Positions 24,456 to 39,600 of a DNA stretch of 64,000 nt are shown one piece after another. The stretch comes from Petrolisthes cinctipes (Eukaryota > Arthropoda > Malacostraca > Decapoda > Porcellanidae). Below the pieces are notes generated by a model that had not been told where the DNA came from, made no database searches, and saw nothing but the letters and a program-made list of their open reading frames with translations. Within the stretch, counting starts at the first letter, position 1, and every line of letters begins with the position of its first letter. The translations under genes were made by a program, and so were the position numbers. The stretch spans positions 5,220,501 to 5,284,500 of the forward strand of contig JAWQEG010000003.1 of the NCBI GenBank assembly GCA_033782935.1, in the 5' to 3' direction.

Positions 24456-27400
24456 CTGGGACCTCTAAATATCGAATTTTCGGGTGTTTTGGGACTGAAT
24501 TTGAGATATCGATTTTTTGGCACCTAAAATGTCGATTTTTAGCATGTTTTAAGCCTATATTTTGAAAATATTCTAGCACTGTGTAGGCATGTACAGATTG
24601 CTTCTGGGACCCCAAAATATTGAATTTTCGGGTGTTTTGAGCCTGAATTTGAGATATAAACGGGTACAGAAGATACATGCACATATTGACACTGGGCATC
24701 TAAAATATCGATTTTCAGCATGTTTTGGGCCTGTATTTTGAAAATACTCTAACACTGAGTAGGCATGTACAGATTGCTTCTGGGACCCCAAAATATTGAA
24801 TTTTCGGGTGTTTTGAGCCTGAATTTGAGATATAAACGGGTACTGAAGATGCATGCACATATCGACTTTTGTGCACCTAAAAGATCGATTTTCAGTATGT
24901 TTTGAGCATGTATTTTGAAAATACTCTAACACGGAGTAGGCATGTACAGATACCTTCTGGGACCCCTAAATATCGAATTTTCGGGTGTTTTGGGACTGAA
25001 TTTGAGATATCGACTTTTTGGCACCTAAAAGATCGATTTTTAGCATGTTTTTAGCCTATATTTTGAAAATATTCTAGCACTGTACAGATTGCTTCTGGGA
25101 CCCCAAAATATTGAATTTTCGGGTGTTTTGAGCCTGAATTTGAGATATAAACGGGTACAGAAGATACATGCACATATTGACTTTGGGCACCAAAAATATC
25201 GATTTTCAGCATGTTTTGGGCCTGAATTTTGAAAATACTCTAACACGGAGTAGGCATGTACAGATCGCTTCTGGGACCCCAAAATATCGAATTTTCGGGT
25301 GTTTTGAGCCTGAATTTGAGATATAAACGGGTACTGAAGATGCATGCACATATCGACTTTTGGGCACCTAAAAGATCGATTTTCAGTATGTTTTGAGCAT
25401 GTATTTTGAAAATACTCTAACACGGAGTAGGCATGTACAGATCGCTTCTGGGACCCCTAAATATCTAATTTTCGGGTGTTTTGGGACTGAATTTGAGATA
25501 TCGACTTTTTGGCACCTAAAAGATCGATTTTTAGCATGTTTTTAGCCTATATTTTGAAAATATTCTAGCACTGTACAGATTGCTTCTGGGACCCCAAAAT
25601 ATTGAATTTTCGGGTGTTTTGAGCCTGAATTTGAGATATAAACGGGTACAGAAGATACATGCACATATTGACTTTGGGCACCAAAAATATCGATTTTCAG
25701 CATGTTTTGGGCCTGAATTTTGAAAATACTCTAACACGGAGTAGGCATGTACAGTTCGCTTCTGGGACCCCAAAATATCGAATTTTCGGGTGTTTAGGGC
25801 CAGAATTTGAGATATAAACGGGTACTGAAGATGCATGCACATATCGACTTTTGGGCACCTAAAAGATCGATTTTCAGTATGTTTTTGGCCTGTATTTTGA
25901 AAATACTCTTACACGGAGTAGGCATGTACAGATACCTTCTGGGACCTCTAAATATCGAATTTTCGGGTGTTTTGGGACTGAATTTGAGATATCGATTTTT
26001 TGGAACCTAAAATGTCGATTTTTAGCATGTTTTAAGCCTACATTTTGAAAATATTCTAGCACTGTGTAGGCATGTACAGATTGCTTCTGGGACCCCAAAA
26101 TATTGAATTTTCGGGTGTTTTGAGCCTGAATTTGAGATATAAACGGGTACAGAAGATACATGCACATATTGACTTTGGGCATCTAAAATATCGATTTTCA
26201 TCATGTTTTGGGCCTGTATTTTGAAAATACTCTAACACTGAGTAGGCATGTACAGATTGCTACTGGGACCCCAAAATATTGAATTTTCGGGTGTTTTGAG
26301 CCTGAATTTGAGATATAAACGGGTACAGAAGATGCATGCACATATCGACTTTTGGGCACCTAAAAGATCGATTTTCAGTATGTTTTTGGCCTGTATTTTG
26401 AAAATACTCTAACACGGAGTAGGCATGTACAGATACCTTCTGGGACCTCTAAATATCGAATTTTCGGGTGTTTTGGGACTGAATTTGAGATATCGATTTT
26501 TTGGCGCCTAAAATGTCGATTTTTAGCATGTTTTTAGCCTATATTTTGAAAATATTCTAGCACTGTGTAGGCATGTACAGATTGCTTCTGGGACCCCAAA
26601 ATATTGAATTTTCGGGTGTTTTGAGCCTGAATTTGAGATATAAACGGGTACTGAAGATGCATGCACATATCGACTTTTGTGCACCTAAAAGATCGATTTT
26701 CAGTATGTTTTGAGCATGTATTTTGAAAATACTCTAACACGGAGTAGGCATGTACAGATCGCTTCTGGGACCCCTAAATAACGAATTTTCGGGTGTTTTG
26801 GGACTGAATATGAGATATCGACTTTTTGGCACTTAAAAGATCGATTTTCAGCATGTTTTTAGACTATATTTTGAAAATATTCTAGCACTGTGTATACATG
26901 TACAGATTGCTTCTGGGACCCCAAAATATTGAATTTTCGGGTGTTTTGAGCCTGAATTTGAGATATAAACGGGTACAGAAGATACATGCACATATTGACT
27001 TTGGACATCTAAAATATCGATTTTCACCATGTTTTGGGCCTGTATTTTGAAAATACTCTAACACTTAGTAGGCATGTACAGATTGCTTCTGGGACCCCAA
27101 AATATTGAATTTTCGGGTGTTTTGAGCCTGAATTTGAGATATAAACGGGTACAGAAGATGCTTGCACATATCGACTTTTGTGCACCTAAAAGATCGATTT
27201 TCAGTATGTTTTGAGCATGTATTTTGAAAATACTCTAACACGGAGTAGGTATGTACAGATCGCTTCTGGGACCCCTAAATATCGAATTTTCGGGTGTTTC
27301 GGGACTGAATTTGAGATATCGACTTTTTGGCACCTAAAAGATCGATTTTTAGCATGTTTTTAGCCTATCTTTTGAAAATATTCTAGCACTGAGTAGGCAT

Positions 27401-28257
27401 GTACAGATTGCTTCTGGGACCCCAAAATATTGAATTTTAGGGTGTTTTGAGCCTGAATTTGAGATATAAACGGGTACAGAAGATACATGCACATATTGAC
27501 TTTGGGCACCAAAAATATCGATTTTCAGCATGTTTTGGGCCTGAATTTTGAAAATACTCTAACACGGAGTAGGCATGTACAGATCGCTTCTGGGACCCCA
27601 AAATATCGAATTTTCGGGTGTTTTGAGCCTGAATTTGAGATATAAACGGGTACTGAAGATGCATGCACATATCGACTTTTGGGCACCTAAAAGATCGATT
27701 TTCAGTATGTTTTGAGCATGTATTTTGAAAATACTCTAACACGGAGTAGGCATGTACAGATCGCTTCTGGGACCCCTAAATATCGAATTTTCTGGTGTTT
27801 TGGGACTGAATTTGAGATATCGACTTTTTGGCACCTAAAAGATCGATTTTTAGCATGTTTTTAGCCTATATTTTGAAAATATTCTAGCACTGTACAGATT
27901 GCTTCTGGGACCCCAAAATATTGAATTTTCGGGTGTTTTGAGCCTGAATTTGAGATATAAACGGGTACAGAAGATACATGCACATATTGACTTTGGGCAC
28001 CAAAAATATCGATTTTCAGCATGTTTTGGGCCTGAATTTTGAAAATACTCTAACACGGAGTAGGCATGTACAGATCGCTTCTGGGACCCCAAAATATCGA
28101 ATTTTCGGGTGTTTAGGGCCAGAATTTGAGATATAAACGGGTACAGAAGATGCATGCACATATCGACTTTTGGGCACCTAAAAGATCGATTTTCAGTATG
28201 TTTTTGGCCTGTATTTTGAAAATACTCTAACACGGAGTAGGCATGTACAGATACTTT
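24456..28257 (+). repeat. 3.8-kb super-repeat, copy 1 (3,802 bp)
   Basis: Units are 24456 (501), 24957 (491), 25448 (491), 25939 (501), 26440 (dimer, 325), 26765 (501), 27266 (501) and 27767 (491). The next block repeats this order with small changes in unit content. The GTTTTAAGCC C variant opens the blocks and recurs at 25939, 28258, 29741 and 31873. Confidence 0.84.
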
Positions 28258-31200
28258 CTGGGACCTCTAAATATCGAATTTTCGGGTGTTTTGGGACTGA
28301 ATTTGAGATATCGATTTTTTGGCACCTAAAATGTCGATTTTTAGCATGTTTTAAGCCTATATTTTGAAAATATTCTAGCACTGTGTAGGCATGTACAGAT
28401 TGCTTCTGGGACCCCAAAATATTGAATTTTCGGGTGTTTTGAGCCTGAATTTGAGATATAAACGGGTACAGAAGATACATGCACATATTGACTTTGGGCA
28501 TCTAAAATATCGATTTTCATCATGTTTTGGGCCTGTATTTTGAAAATACTCTAACACTGAGTAGGCATGTACAGATTGCTTCTGGGACCCCAAAATATTG
28601 AATTTTCGGGTGTTTTGAGCCTGAATTTGAGATATAAACGGGTACTGAAGATGCATGCACATATCGACTTTTGTGCACCTAAAAGATCGATTTTCAGTAT
28701 GTTTTGAGCATGTATTTTGAAAATACTCTAACGCGGAGTAGGCATGTACAGATCGCTTCTGGGACCCCTAAATATCGAATTTTCGGGTGTTTTGGGACTG
28801 AATTTGAGATATCGACTTTTTGGCACCTAAAAGATCGATTTTTAGCATGTTTTTAGCCTATATTTTGAAAATATTCTAGCACTGTACAGATTGCTTCTGG
28901 GACCCCAAAATATTGAATTTTCGGGTGTTTTGAGCCTGAATTTGAGATATAAACGGGTACAGAAGATACATGCACATATTGACTTTGGGCACCAAAAATA
29001 TCGATTTTCAGCATGTTTTGGGCCTGAATTTTGAAAATACTCTAACACGGAGTAGGCATGTACAGATCGCTTCTGGGACCCCAAAATATCGAATTTTCGG
29101 GTGTTTTGCGCCTGAATTTGAGATATTAACGGGTACTGAAGATGCATGCACATATCGACTTTTGTGCACCTAAAAGATCGATTTTCAGTATGTTTTGAGC
29201 ATGTATTTTGAAAATACTCTAACACGGAGTAGGCATGTACAGATCGCTTCTGGGACCCCTAAATATCGAATTTTCGGGTGTTTTGGGACTGAATTTGAGA
29301 TATCGACTTTTTGGCACCTAAAAGATCGATTTTTAGCATGTTTTTAGCCTATATTTTGAAAATATTCTAGCACTGTACAGATTGCTTCTGGGACCCCAAA
29401 ATATTGAATTTTCGGGTGTTTTGAGCCTTAATTTGAGATATAAACGGGTACAGAAGATACATGCACATATTGACTTTGGGCACCAAAAATATCGATTTTC
29501 AGCATGTTTTGGGCCTGAATTTTGAAAATACTCTAACACGGAGTAGGCATGTACAGATCGCTTCTGGGAACCCAAAATATCGAATTTTCGGGTGTTTAGG
29601 GCCAGAATTTGAGATATAAACGGGTACTGAAGATGCATGCACATATCGACTTTTGGGCACCTAAAAGATCGATTTTCAGTATGTTTTTGGCCTGTATTTT
29701 GAAAATACTCTAACACGGAGTAGGCATGTACAGATACCTTCTGGGACCTCTAAATATCGAATTTTCGGGTGTTTTGGGACTGAATTTGAGATATCGATTT
29801 TTTGGCACCTAAAATGTCGATTTTTAGCATGTTTTAAGCCTATATTTTGAAAATATTCTAGCACTGTGTAGGCATGTACAGATTGCTTCTGGGACCCCAA
29901 AATATTGAATTTTCGGGTGTTTTGAGCCTGAATTTGAGATATAAACGGGTACAGAAGATACATGCACATATTGACTTTGGGCATCTAAAATATCGATTTT
30001 CATCATGTTTTGGGCCTGTATTTTGAAAATACTCTAACACTGAGTAGGCATGTACAGATTGCTTCTGGGACCCCAAAATATTGAATTTTCGGGTGTTTTG
30101 AGCCTGAATTTGAGATATAAACGGGTACTGAAGATGCATGCACATATCGACTTTTGTGCACCTAAAAGATCGATTTTCAGTATGTTTTGAGCATGTATTT
30201 TGAATATACTCTAACACGGAGTAGGCATGTACAGATCGCTTCTGGGACCCCTAAATATCGAATTTTCGGGTGTTTTGGGACTGAATTTGAGATATCGACT
30301 TTTTGGCACCTAAAAGATCGATTTTTAGCATGTTTTTAGCCTATATTTTGAAAATATTCTAGCACTGTACAGATTGCTTCTGGGACCCCAAAATATTGAA
30401 TTTTCGGGTGTTTTGGGCCTGAATTTGAGATATAAACGGGTACTGAAGATGCATGCACATATCGACTTTTGGGCACCTAAAAGATCGATTTTCAGTATGT
30501 TTTTGGCCTGTATTTTGAAAATACTCTAACACGGAGTAGGCATGTACAGATACCTTCTGGGACCTCTAAATATCGAATTTTCGGGTGTTTTGGGACTGAA
30601 TTTGAGATATCGATTTTTTGGCGCCTAAAATGTCGATTTTTAGCATGTTTTTAGCCTATATTTTGAAAATATTCTAGCACTGTGTAGGCATGTACAGATT
30701 GCTTCTGGGACCCCAAAATATTGAATTTTCGGGTGTTTTGAGCCTGAATTTGAGATATAAACGGGAACAGAAGATACATGCACATATTGACTTTGGGCAT
30801 CTAAAATATCGATTTTCAGCATGTTTTGGGCCTGTATTTTGAAAATACTCTAACACTGAGTAGGTATGTACAGATCGCTTCTTGGACCCCTAAATATCGA
30901 ATTTTCGGGTGTTTCGGGACTGAATTTGAGATATCGACTTTTTGGCACCTAAAAGATCGATTTTTAGCATGTTTTTAGCCTATATTTTGAAAATATTCTA
31001 GCACTGAGTAGTCATGTACAGATTGCTTCTGGGACCCCAAAATATTGAATTTTCGGGTGTTTTGAGCCTGAATTTGAGATATAAACGGGTACAGAAGATA
31101 CATGCACATATTGACTTTGGGCACCAAAAATATCGATTTTCAGCATGTTTTGGGCCTGAATTTTGAAAATACTCTAACACGGAGTAGGCATGTACAGATC

Positions 31201-31872
31201 GCTTCTGGTACCCCAAAATATCGAATTTTCGGGTGTTTTGAGCCTGAATTTGAGATATAAACGGGTACAGAAGATGCATGCACATATCGACTTTTGGGCA
31301 CCTAATAGATCGATTTTCAGTATGTTTTGAGCATGTATTTTGAAAATACTCTAACACGGAGTAGGCATGTACAGATCGCTTCTGGGACCCCTAAATATCG
31401 AATTTTCGGGTGTTTTGGGACTGAATTTGAGATATCGACTTTTTCGCACCTAAAAGATCGATTTTTAGCATGTTTTTAGCCTATATTTAGAAAATATTCT
31501 AGCACTGTACAGATTGCTTCTGGGACCCCAAAATATTGAATTTTCGGGTGTTTTGAGCCTGAATTTGAGATATAAACGGGTACAGAAGATACATGCACAT
31601 ATTGACTTTGGGCACCAAAAATATCGATTTTCAGCATGTTTTGGGCCTGAATTTTGAAAATACTCTAACACTGAGTAGGCATGTACAGATTGCTTCTGGG
31701 ACCCCAAAATATCGAATTTTCGGGTGTTTAGGGCCAGAATTTGAGATATAAACGGGTACTGAAGATGCATGCACATATCGACTTTTGGGCACCTAAAAGA
31801 TCGATTTTCAGTATGTTTTTGGCCTGTATTTTGAAAATACTCTAACACGGAGTAGGCATGTACAGATACCTT
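28258..31872 (+). repeat. 3.8-kb super-repeat, copy 2 (3,615 bp)
   Basis: Units are 28258 (501), 28759 (491), 29250 (491), 29741 (501), 30242 (dimer, 315), 30557 (dimer, 324), 30881 (501) and 31382 (491). It is shorter than copy 1 mainly because the unit at 30557 lost a long monomer. The M1 at 30705 with GGGAACAGAAGATAC is also seen, nearly identical, at 36794 and is related to the variant at 22610. Confidence 0.83.
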
Positions 31873-34800
31873 CTGGGACCTCTAAATATCTAATTTTCGG
31901 GTGTTTTGGGACTGAATTTGAGATATCGATTTTTTGGCACCTAAAATGTCGATTTTTAGCATGTTTTAAGCCTATATTTTGAAAATATTCTAGCACTGTG
32001 TAGGCATGTACAGATTGCTTCTGGGACCCCAAAATATTGAATTTTCGGGTGTTTTGAGCCTGAATTTGAGATATAAACGGGTACAGAAGATACATGCACA
32101 TATTGACTTTGGGCATCTAAAATATCGATTTTCATCATGTTTTGGGCCTGTATTTTGAAAATACTCTAACACTGAGTAGGCATGTACAGATTGCTTCTGG
32201 GACCCCAAAATATTGAATTTTAGGGTGTTTTGAGCCTGAATTTGAGATATAAACGGGTACTGAAGATGCATGCACATATCGACTTTTGTGCACCTAAAAG
32301 ATCGATTTTCAGTATGTTTTGAGCATGTATTTTGAAAATACTCTAACACGGAGTAGGCATGTACAGATCGCTTCTGGGACCCCTAAATATCGAATTTTCG
32401 GGTGTTTTGGGACTGAATTTGAGATATCGACTTTTTGGCACCTAAAAGATCGATTTTTAGCATGTTTTTAGCCTATATTTTAAAAATATTCTAGCACTGT
32501 ACAGATTGCTTCTGGGACCCCAAAATATTGAATTTTCGGGTGTTTTGAGCCTGAATTTGAGATATAAACGGGTACAGAAGATACATGCACATATTGACTT
32601 TGGGTATCTAAAATATCGATTTACAGCATTTTTTGGGCCTGTATTTTGAAAATACTCTAACACTAAATAGGCATGTACAGATTGCTTCTGGGACCCCAAA
32701 ATATTGAATTTTCGGGTGTTTTGAGCCTGAATTTGAGATATAAACGGGTACTGAAGATGCATGCACATATCGACTTTTGTGAACCTAAAAGATCGATTTT
32801 CAGTATGTTTTGAGCATGTATTTTGAAAATACTCTAACACGGAGTAGGTATGTACAGATCGCTTCTGGGACCCCTAAATATCGAATTTTCGGGTGTTTTG
32901 GGACTGAATTTGGGATATCGAATTTTTGGCACCTAAAAGATCGATTTTTAGCATGTTTTTAGCCTATATTTTGAAAATATTCTAGCACTGAGTAGGCATG
33001 TTACAGATTGCTTCTGGGACCCCAAAATATTGAATTTTCGGGTGTTTTGAGCCTGAATTTGAGATATAAACGGGTACAGAAGATACATGCACATATTGAC
33101 TTTGGGCACCAAAAATATCGATTTTCAGCATGTTTTGGGCCTGAATTTTGAAAATACTCTAACACGGAGTAGGCATGTACAGATCGCTTCTGGGACCCCA
33201 AAATATCGAATTTTCGGGTGTTTTGAGCCTGAATTTGAGATATAAACGGGTACTGAAGATGCATGCACATATCGACTTTTGGGCACCTAAAAGATCGATT
33301 TTCAGTATGTTTTGAGCATGTATTTTGAAAATACTCTAACACGGAGTAGGCATGTACAGATCGCTTCTGGGACCCCTAAATATCGAATTTTCGGGTGTTT
33401 TGGGACTGAATTTGAGATATCGACTTTTTGGCACCTAAAAGATCGATTTTTAGAATGTTTTTATCCTATATTTAGAAAATATTCTAGCACTGTACAGATT
33501 GCTTCTGGGACCCCAAAATACTGAATTTTCGGGTGTTTTGAGCCTGAATTTGAGATATAAACGGGTACAGAAGATACATGCACATATTGACTTTGGGCAC
33601 CAAAAATATCGATTTTCAGCATGTTTTGGGCCTGAATTTTGAAAATACTCTAACACGGAGTAGGCATGTACAGATCGCTTCTGGGACCCCAAAATATCGA
33701 ATTTTCGGGTGTTTAGGGCCAGAATTTGAGATATAAACGGGTACAGAAGATGCATGCACATATCGACTTTTGGGCACCTAAAAGATCGATTTTCAGTATG
33801 TTTTTGGCCTGTATTTTGAAAATACTCTAACACGGAGTAGGCATGTACAGATACCTTCTGGGACCTCTAAATATCGAATTTTCGGGTGTTTTGGGACTGA
33901 ATTTGAGATATCGACTTTTTGGCACCTAAAAGATCGATTTTTAGCATGTTTTTAGCCTATATTTTGAAAATATTCTAGCACTGTACAGATTGCTTCTGGG
34001 ACCCCAAAATATTGAATTTTCGGGTGTTTTGAGCCTGAATTTGAGATATAAACGGGTACAGAAGATACATGCACATATTGACTTTGGGCACCAAAAATAT
34101 CGATTTTCAGCATGTTTTGGGCCTGAATTTTGAAAATACTCTAACACTGAGTAGGCATGTACAGATCGCTTCTGGGACCCCAAAATATCGAATTTTCGGG
34201 TGTTTTGAGCCTGAATTTGAGATATAAACGGGTACTGAAGATGCATGCACATATCGACTTTAGTGCACCTAAAAGATCGATTTTCAGTATGTTTTGAGCA
34301 TGTATTTTGAAAATACTCTAACACGGAGTAGGCATGTACAGATCGCTTCTGGGACCCCTAAATATCGAATTTTCGGGTGTTTTGGGACTGAATTTGAGAT
34401 ATCGACTTTTTGGCACCTAAAAGATCGATTTTTAGCATGTTTTTAGCCTATATTTTGAAAATATTCTAGCACTGTACAGATTGCTTCTGGGACCCCAAAA
34501 TATTGAATTTTCGGGTGATTTGAGCCTGAATTTGAGATATAAACGGGTACAGAAGATACATGCACATATTGACTTTGGGCACCAAAAATATCGATTTTCA
34601 GCATGTTTTGGGCCTGAATTTTGAAAATACTCTAACACGGAGTAGGCATGTACAGATCGCTTCTGGGACCCCAAAATATCGAATTTTCGGGTGTTTTGAG
34701 CCTGAATTTGAGATATAAACGGGTACTGAAGATGCATGCACATATCGACTTTTGTGCACCTAAAAGATCGATTTTCAGTATGTTTTGAGCATGTATTTTG

Positions 34801-35060
34801 AAAATACTCTAACACGGAGTAGGCATGTACAGATCGCTTCTGGGACCCCTAAATATCGAATTTTCGGGTGTTTTGGGACTGAATTTGAGATATCGACTTT
34901 TTGGCACCTAAAAGATCGATTTTTAGCATGTTTTTAGCCTATATTTTGGAAATATTCTAGCACTGTACAGATTGCTTCTGGGACCCCAAAATATTGAATT
35001 TTCGGGTGTTTTGAGCCTGAATTTGAGATATAAACGGGTACAGAAGATACATGCACATAT

Positions 35061-35064
35061 TTAT
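35061..35064 (+). other. 4-bp insertion in an M1 monomer
   Basis: The segment reads CACATATTTATTGACTT where other M1 copies read CACATATTGACTT. The extra TTAT looks like slippage on the local AT-rich sequence. It is unique in the window. Confidence 0.8.
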
Positions 35065-36418
35065 TGACTTTGGGCACCAAAAATATCGATTTTCAGCATG
35101 TTTTGGGCCTTAATTTTGAAAATACTCTAACACGGAGTAGGCATGTACAGATCGCTTCTGGGACCCCAAAATATCGAATTTTCGGGTGTTTTGAGCCTGA
35201 ATTTGAGATATAAACGGGTACTGAAGATGCATGCACATATCGACTTTTGTGCACCTAAAAGATCGATTTTCAGTATGTTTTGAGCATGTATTTTGAAAAT
35301 ACTCTAACACGGAGTAGGCATGTACAGATCGCTTCTGGGACCCCTAAATATCGAATTTTTGGGTGTTTTGGGACTGAATTTGAGATATCGACTTTTTGGC
35401 ACCTAAAAAATCGATTTTTAGCATGTTTTTAGCCTATATTTTGAAAATATTCTAGCACTGTACAGATTGCTTCTGGGACCCCAAAATATTGAATTTTCGG
35501 GTGTTTTGAGCCTGAATTTGAGATATAAACGGGTACAGAAGATACATGTACATATTGACTTTGGGCACCAAAAATATCGATTTTCAGCATGTTTTGGGCC
35601 TGAATTTTGAAAATACTCTAACACGGAGTAGGCATGTACATATCGCTTCTGGTACCCCAAAATATCGAATTTCCGGGTGTTTAGGGCCAGAATTTGAGAT
35701 ATAAACGGGTACAGAAGATGCATGCACATATCGACTTTTGGGCACCTAAAAGATCGATTTTCAGTATGTTTTTGGCCTGTATTTTGAAATTACTCTAACA
35801 CGGAGTAGGCATGTACAGATCGCTTCTTGGACCCCTAAATATCGAATTTTCGGGTGTTTTGGGACTGAATTTGAGATATCGACTTTTTGGCACTTAAAAG
35901 ATCGATTTTTAGCATGTTTTTAGCCTATATTTTGAAAATATTCTAGCACTGTGTAGGCATGTACAGATTGCTTCTGGGACCCCAAAATATTGAATTTTCG
36001 GGTGTTTTGAGCCTGAATTTGAGATATAAACGGGTACAGAAGATACATGCACATATTGACTTTGGACATCTAAAATATCGATTTTCAGCATGTTTTGGGC
36101 CTGTATTTTGAAAATACTCTAACACTGAGTAGGCATGTACAGATTGCTTCTGGGACCCCAAAATATTGAATTTTCGGGTGTTTTGAGCCTGAATTTGAGA
36201 TATAAACGGGTACAGAAGATGCATGCACATATCGACTTTTGTGCACCTAAAAGATCGATTTTCAGTATGTTTTGAGCATGTATTTTGAAAATACTCTAAC
36301 ACGGAGTAGGCATGTACAGATCGCTTCTGGGACCCCTAAATATCGAATTTTCGGGTGTTTTGGGACTGAATTTGAGATATCAACTTTTTGGCACCTAAAA
36401 GATCGATTTTTAGCATGT

Positions 36419-36430
36419 TTTTATTTAGCC
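36419..36430 (+). other. 4-bp insertion in a C monomer
   Basis: The segment reads GTTTTTATTTAGCC where other C copies read GTTTTTAGCC, a tandem gain of TTTA or ATTT. This C is 142 bp rather than 138. It is unique in the window. Confidence 0.8.
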
Positions 36431-36645
36431 TATATTTTGAAAATATTCTAGCACTGTACAGATTGCTTCTGGGACCCCAAAATATTGAATTTTCGGGTGT
36501 TTTGAGCCTGAATTTGAGATATAAACGAGTACAGAAGATGCATGCACATATCGACTTTTGGGCACCTAAAAGATCGATTTTCAGTATGTTTTTGGCCTGT
36601 ATTTTGAAAATACTCTAACACGGAGTAGGCATGTACAGATACCTT

Positions 36646-39600
36646 CTGGGACCTCTAAATATCGAATTTTCGGGTGTTTTGGGACTGAATTTGAGATCTC
36701 GATTTTTTGGCGCCTAAAATGTCGATTTTTAGCATGTTTTTAGCCTATATTTTGAAAATATTCTAGCACTGTGTAGGCATGTACAGATTGCTTCTGGGAC
36801 CCCAAAATATTGAATTTTCGGGTGTTTTGAGCCTGAATTTGAGATATAAACGGGAACAGAAGAAACATGCACATATTGACTTTGGGCATCTAAAATATCG
36901 ATTTTCAGCATGTTTTGGGCCTGTATTTTGAAAATACTCTAACACTGAGTTGGCATGTACAGATTGCTTCTGGGACCCCAAAATATTGAATTTTCGGGTG
37001 TTTTGAGCCTGAATTTGAGATATAAACGGGTACTGAAGATGCATGCACTTATCGACTTTTGTGCACCTAAAAGATCGATTTTCAGTATGTTTTGAGCATG
37101 TATTTTGAAAATACTCTAACACGGAGTAGGCATGTACAGATCGCTTCTGGGACCACTAAATATCGAATTTTCGGGTGTTTTGGGACTGAATTTGAGATAT
37201 CGACTTTTTGGCACCTAAAAGATCGATTTTTAGCATGTTTTTAGCCTATATTTTTAAAATATTCTAGCACTGAGTAGGCATGTACAGATTGCTTCTGGGA
37301 CCCCAAAATATTGAATTTTCGGGTGTTTTGAGCCTGAATTTGAGATATAAACGGGTACAGAAGATACATGCACATATTGACTTTGGGTATCTAAAATATC
37401 GATTTTCAGCATTTTTTGGGCCTGTATTTTGAAAATACTCTAACACTAAATAGGCATGTACAGATTGCTTCTGGGACCCCAAAATATTGAATTTTCGGGT
37501 GTTTTGAGCCTGAATTTGAGATATAAACGGGTACTGAAGATGCATGCACATATCGACTTTTGTGCACCTAAAAGATCGATTTTCAGTATGTTTTGAGCAT
37601 GTATTTTGAAAATACTCTAACACGGAGTAGGTATGTACAGATCGCTTCTGGGACCCCTAAATATCGAATTTTCGAGTGTTTTGGGACTGAATTTGAGATA
37701 TCGACTTTTGGGTACCTAAAAGATCGATTTTTAGCATGTTTTTAGCCTATATTTTGAAAATATTCTAGCACTGAGTAGGCATGTTACAGATTGCTTCTGG
37801 GACCCCATAATATTGAATTTTCGGGTGTTTTGAGCCTGAATTTGAGATATAAACGGGTACAGAAGATACATGCACATATTGACTTTGGGCACCAAAAATA
37901 TCGATTTTCAGCATGTTTTGGGCCTGAATTTTGAAAATACTCTAACACGGAGTAGGCATGTATAGATCGCTTCTGGGACCCCAAAATATTGAATTTTCGG
38001 GTGTTTTGAGCCTGAATTTGAGATATAAACGGGTACTGAAGATGCATGCACATATCGACTTTTGGGCACCTAAAAGATCGATTTTCAGTATGTTTTGAGC
38101 ATGTATTTTGAAAATACTCTAACACGGAGTAGGCATGTACAGATCGCTTCTGGGACCCCTAAATATCGAATTTTCGGGTGTTTTGGGACTGAATTTGAGA
38201 TATCGACTTTTTGGCACCTAAAAGATCGATTTTTAGCATGTTTTTAGCCTATATTTTGAAAATATTCTAGCACTGTACAGATTGCTTCTGGGACCCCAAA
38301 ATATTGAATTTTCGGGTGTTTTGAGCCTGAATTTGAGATATAAACGGGTACAGAAGATACATGCACATATTGACTTTGGGCACCAAAAATATCGATTTTC
38401 AGCATGTTTTGGGCCTGAATTTTGAAAATACTCTAACACGGAGTAGGCATGTACAGATCGCTTCTGGGACCCCAAAATATCGAATTTTCGGGTGTTTTGA
38501 GCCTGAATTTGAGATATAAACGGGTACTGAAGATGCATGCACATATCGACTTTTGTGCACCTAAAAGATCGATTTTCAGTATGTTTTGAGCATGTATTTT
38601 GAAAATACTCTAACACGGAGTAGGCATGTACAGATCACTTCTGGGACCCCTAAATATCGAATTTTCGGGTGTTTTGGGACTGAATTTGAGATATCGACTT
38701 TTTGGCACCTAAAAGATCGATTTTTAGCATGTTTTTAGCCTATATTTTGAAAATATTCTAGCACTACAGATTGCTTCTGGGACCCCAAAATATTGAATTT
38801 TCGGGTGTTTTGAGCCTGAATTTGAGATATAAACGGGTACAGAAGATACATGCACATACTGACTTTGGGCACCAAAAATATCGATTTTCAGCATGTTTTG
38901 GGCCTGAAATTTGAAAATACTCTAACACGGAGTAGGCATGTACAGATCGCTTCTGGGACCCCAAAATATCGAATTTTCGGGTGTTTAGGGCCAGAATTTG
39001 AGATATAAACGGGTACAGAAGATGCATGCACATATCGACTTTTGGGCACCTAAAAGATCGATTTTCAGTATGTTTTTGGCCTGTATTTTGAAAATACTCT
39101 AACTCGGAGTAGGCATGTACAGATACCTTCTGGGACCTCTAAATATCGAATTTTCGGGTGTTTTGGGACTGAATTTGAGATATCGATTTTTTGGCACCTA
39201 AAATGTCGATTTTTAGCATGTTTTTAGCCTTTTTTTTGAAAATATTCTAGCACTGTGTAGGCATGTACAGATTGCTTCTGGGGCCCCAAAATATTGAATT
39301 TTCGGGTGTTTTGAGCCTGAATTTGAGATATAAACGGGTACAGAAGATACATGCACATATTGACTTTGGACATCTAAAATATCGATTTTCAGCATGTTTT
39401 GGGCCTGTATTTTGAAAATACTCTAACACTGAGTAGCCATGTACAGATTGCTTCTGGGACCCCAAAATATTTAATTTTCGGGTGTTTTGAGCCTGAATTT
39501 GAGATATAAACGGGTACTGAAGATGCATGCACATATCGACTTTTGTGCACCTAAAAGATCGATTTTCAGTATGTTTTGAGCATGTATTTTGAAAATACTC

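Larger units (their letters stand above)
31873..36645 (+). repeat. Trimer run dominated by C138
   Basis: Units start at 31873 (501), 32374 (491), 32865 (502), 33367, 33858, 34349 (491 each), 34840 (495), 35335 (491), 35826 (501) and 36327 (dimer, 319). The units at 32374 and 32865 are the first of seven marker cassettes (TAAATAGG plus CATGTTACAG). Two 4-bp insertions, at 35061 and near 36423, account for the 495- and 319-bp lengths. Confidence 0.86.

Noticed and set aside
39225..39240. Run of eight T as a terminator or regulatory tract
   Set aside because: It is two A-to-T substitutions in the TATATTTT of one C monomer. There is no neighbouring gene.
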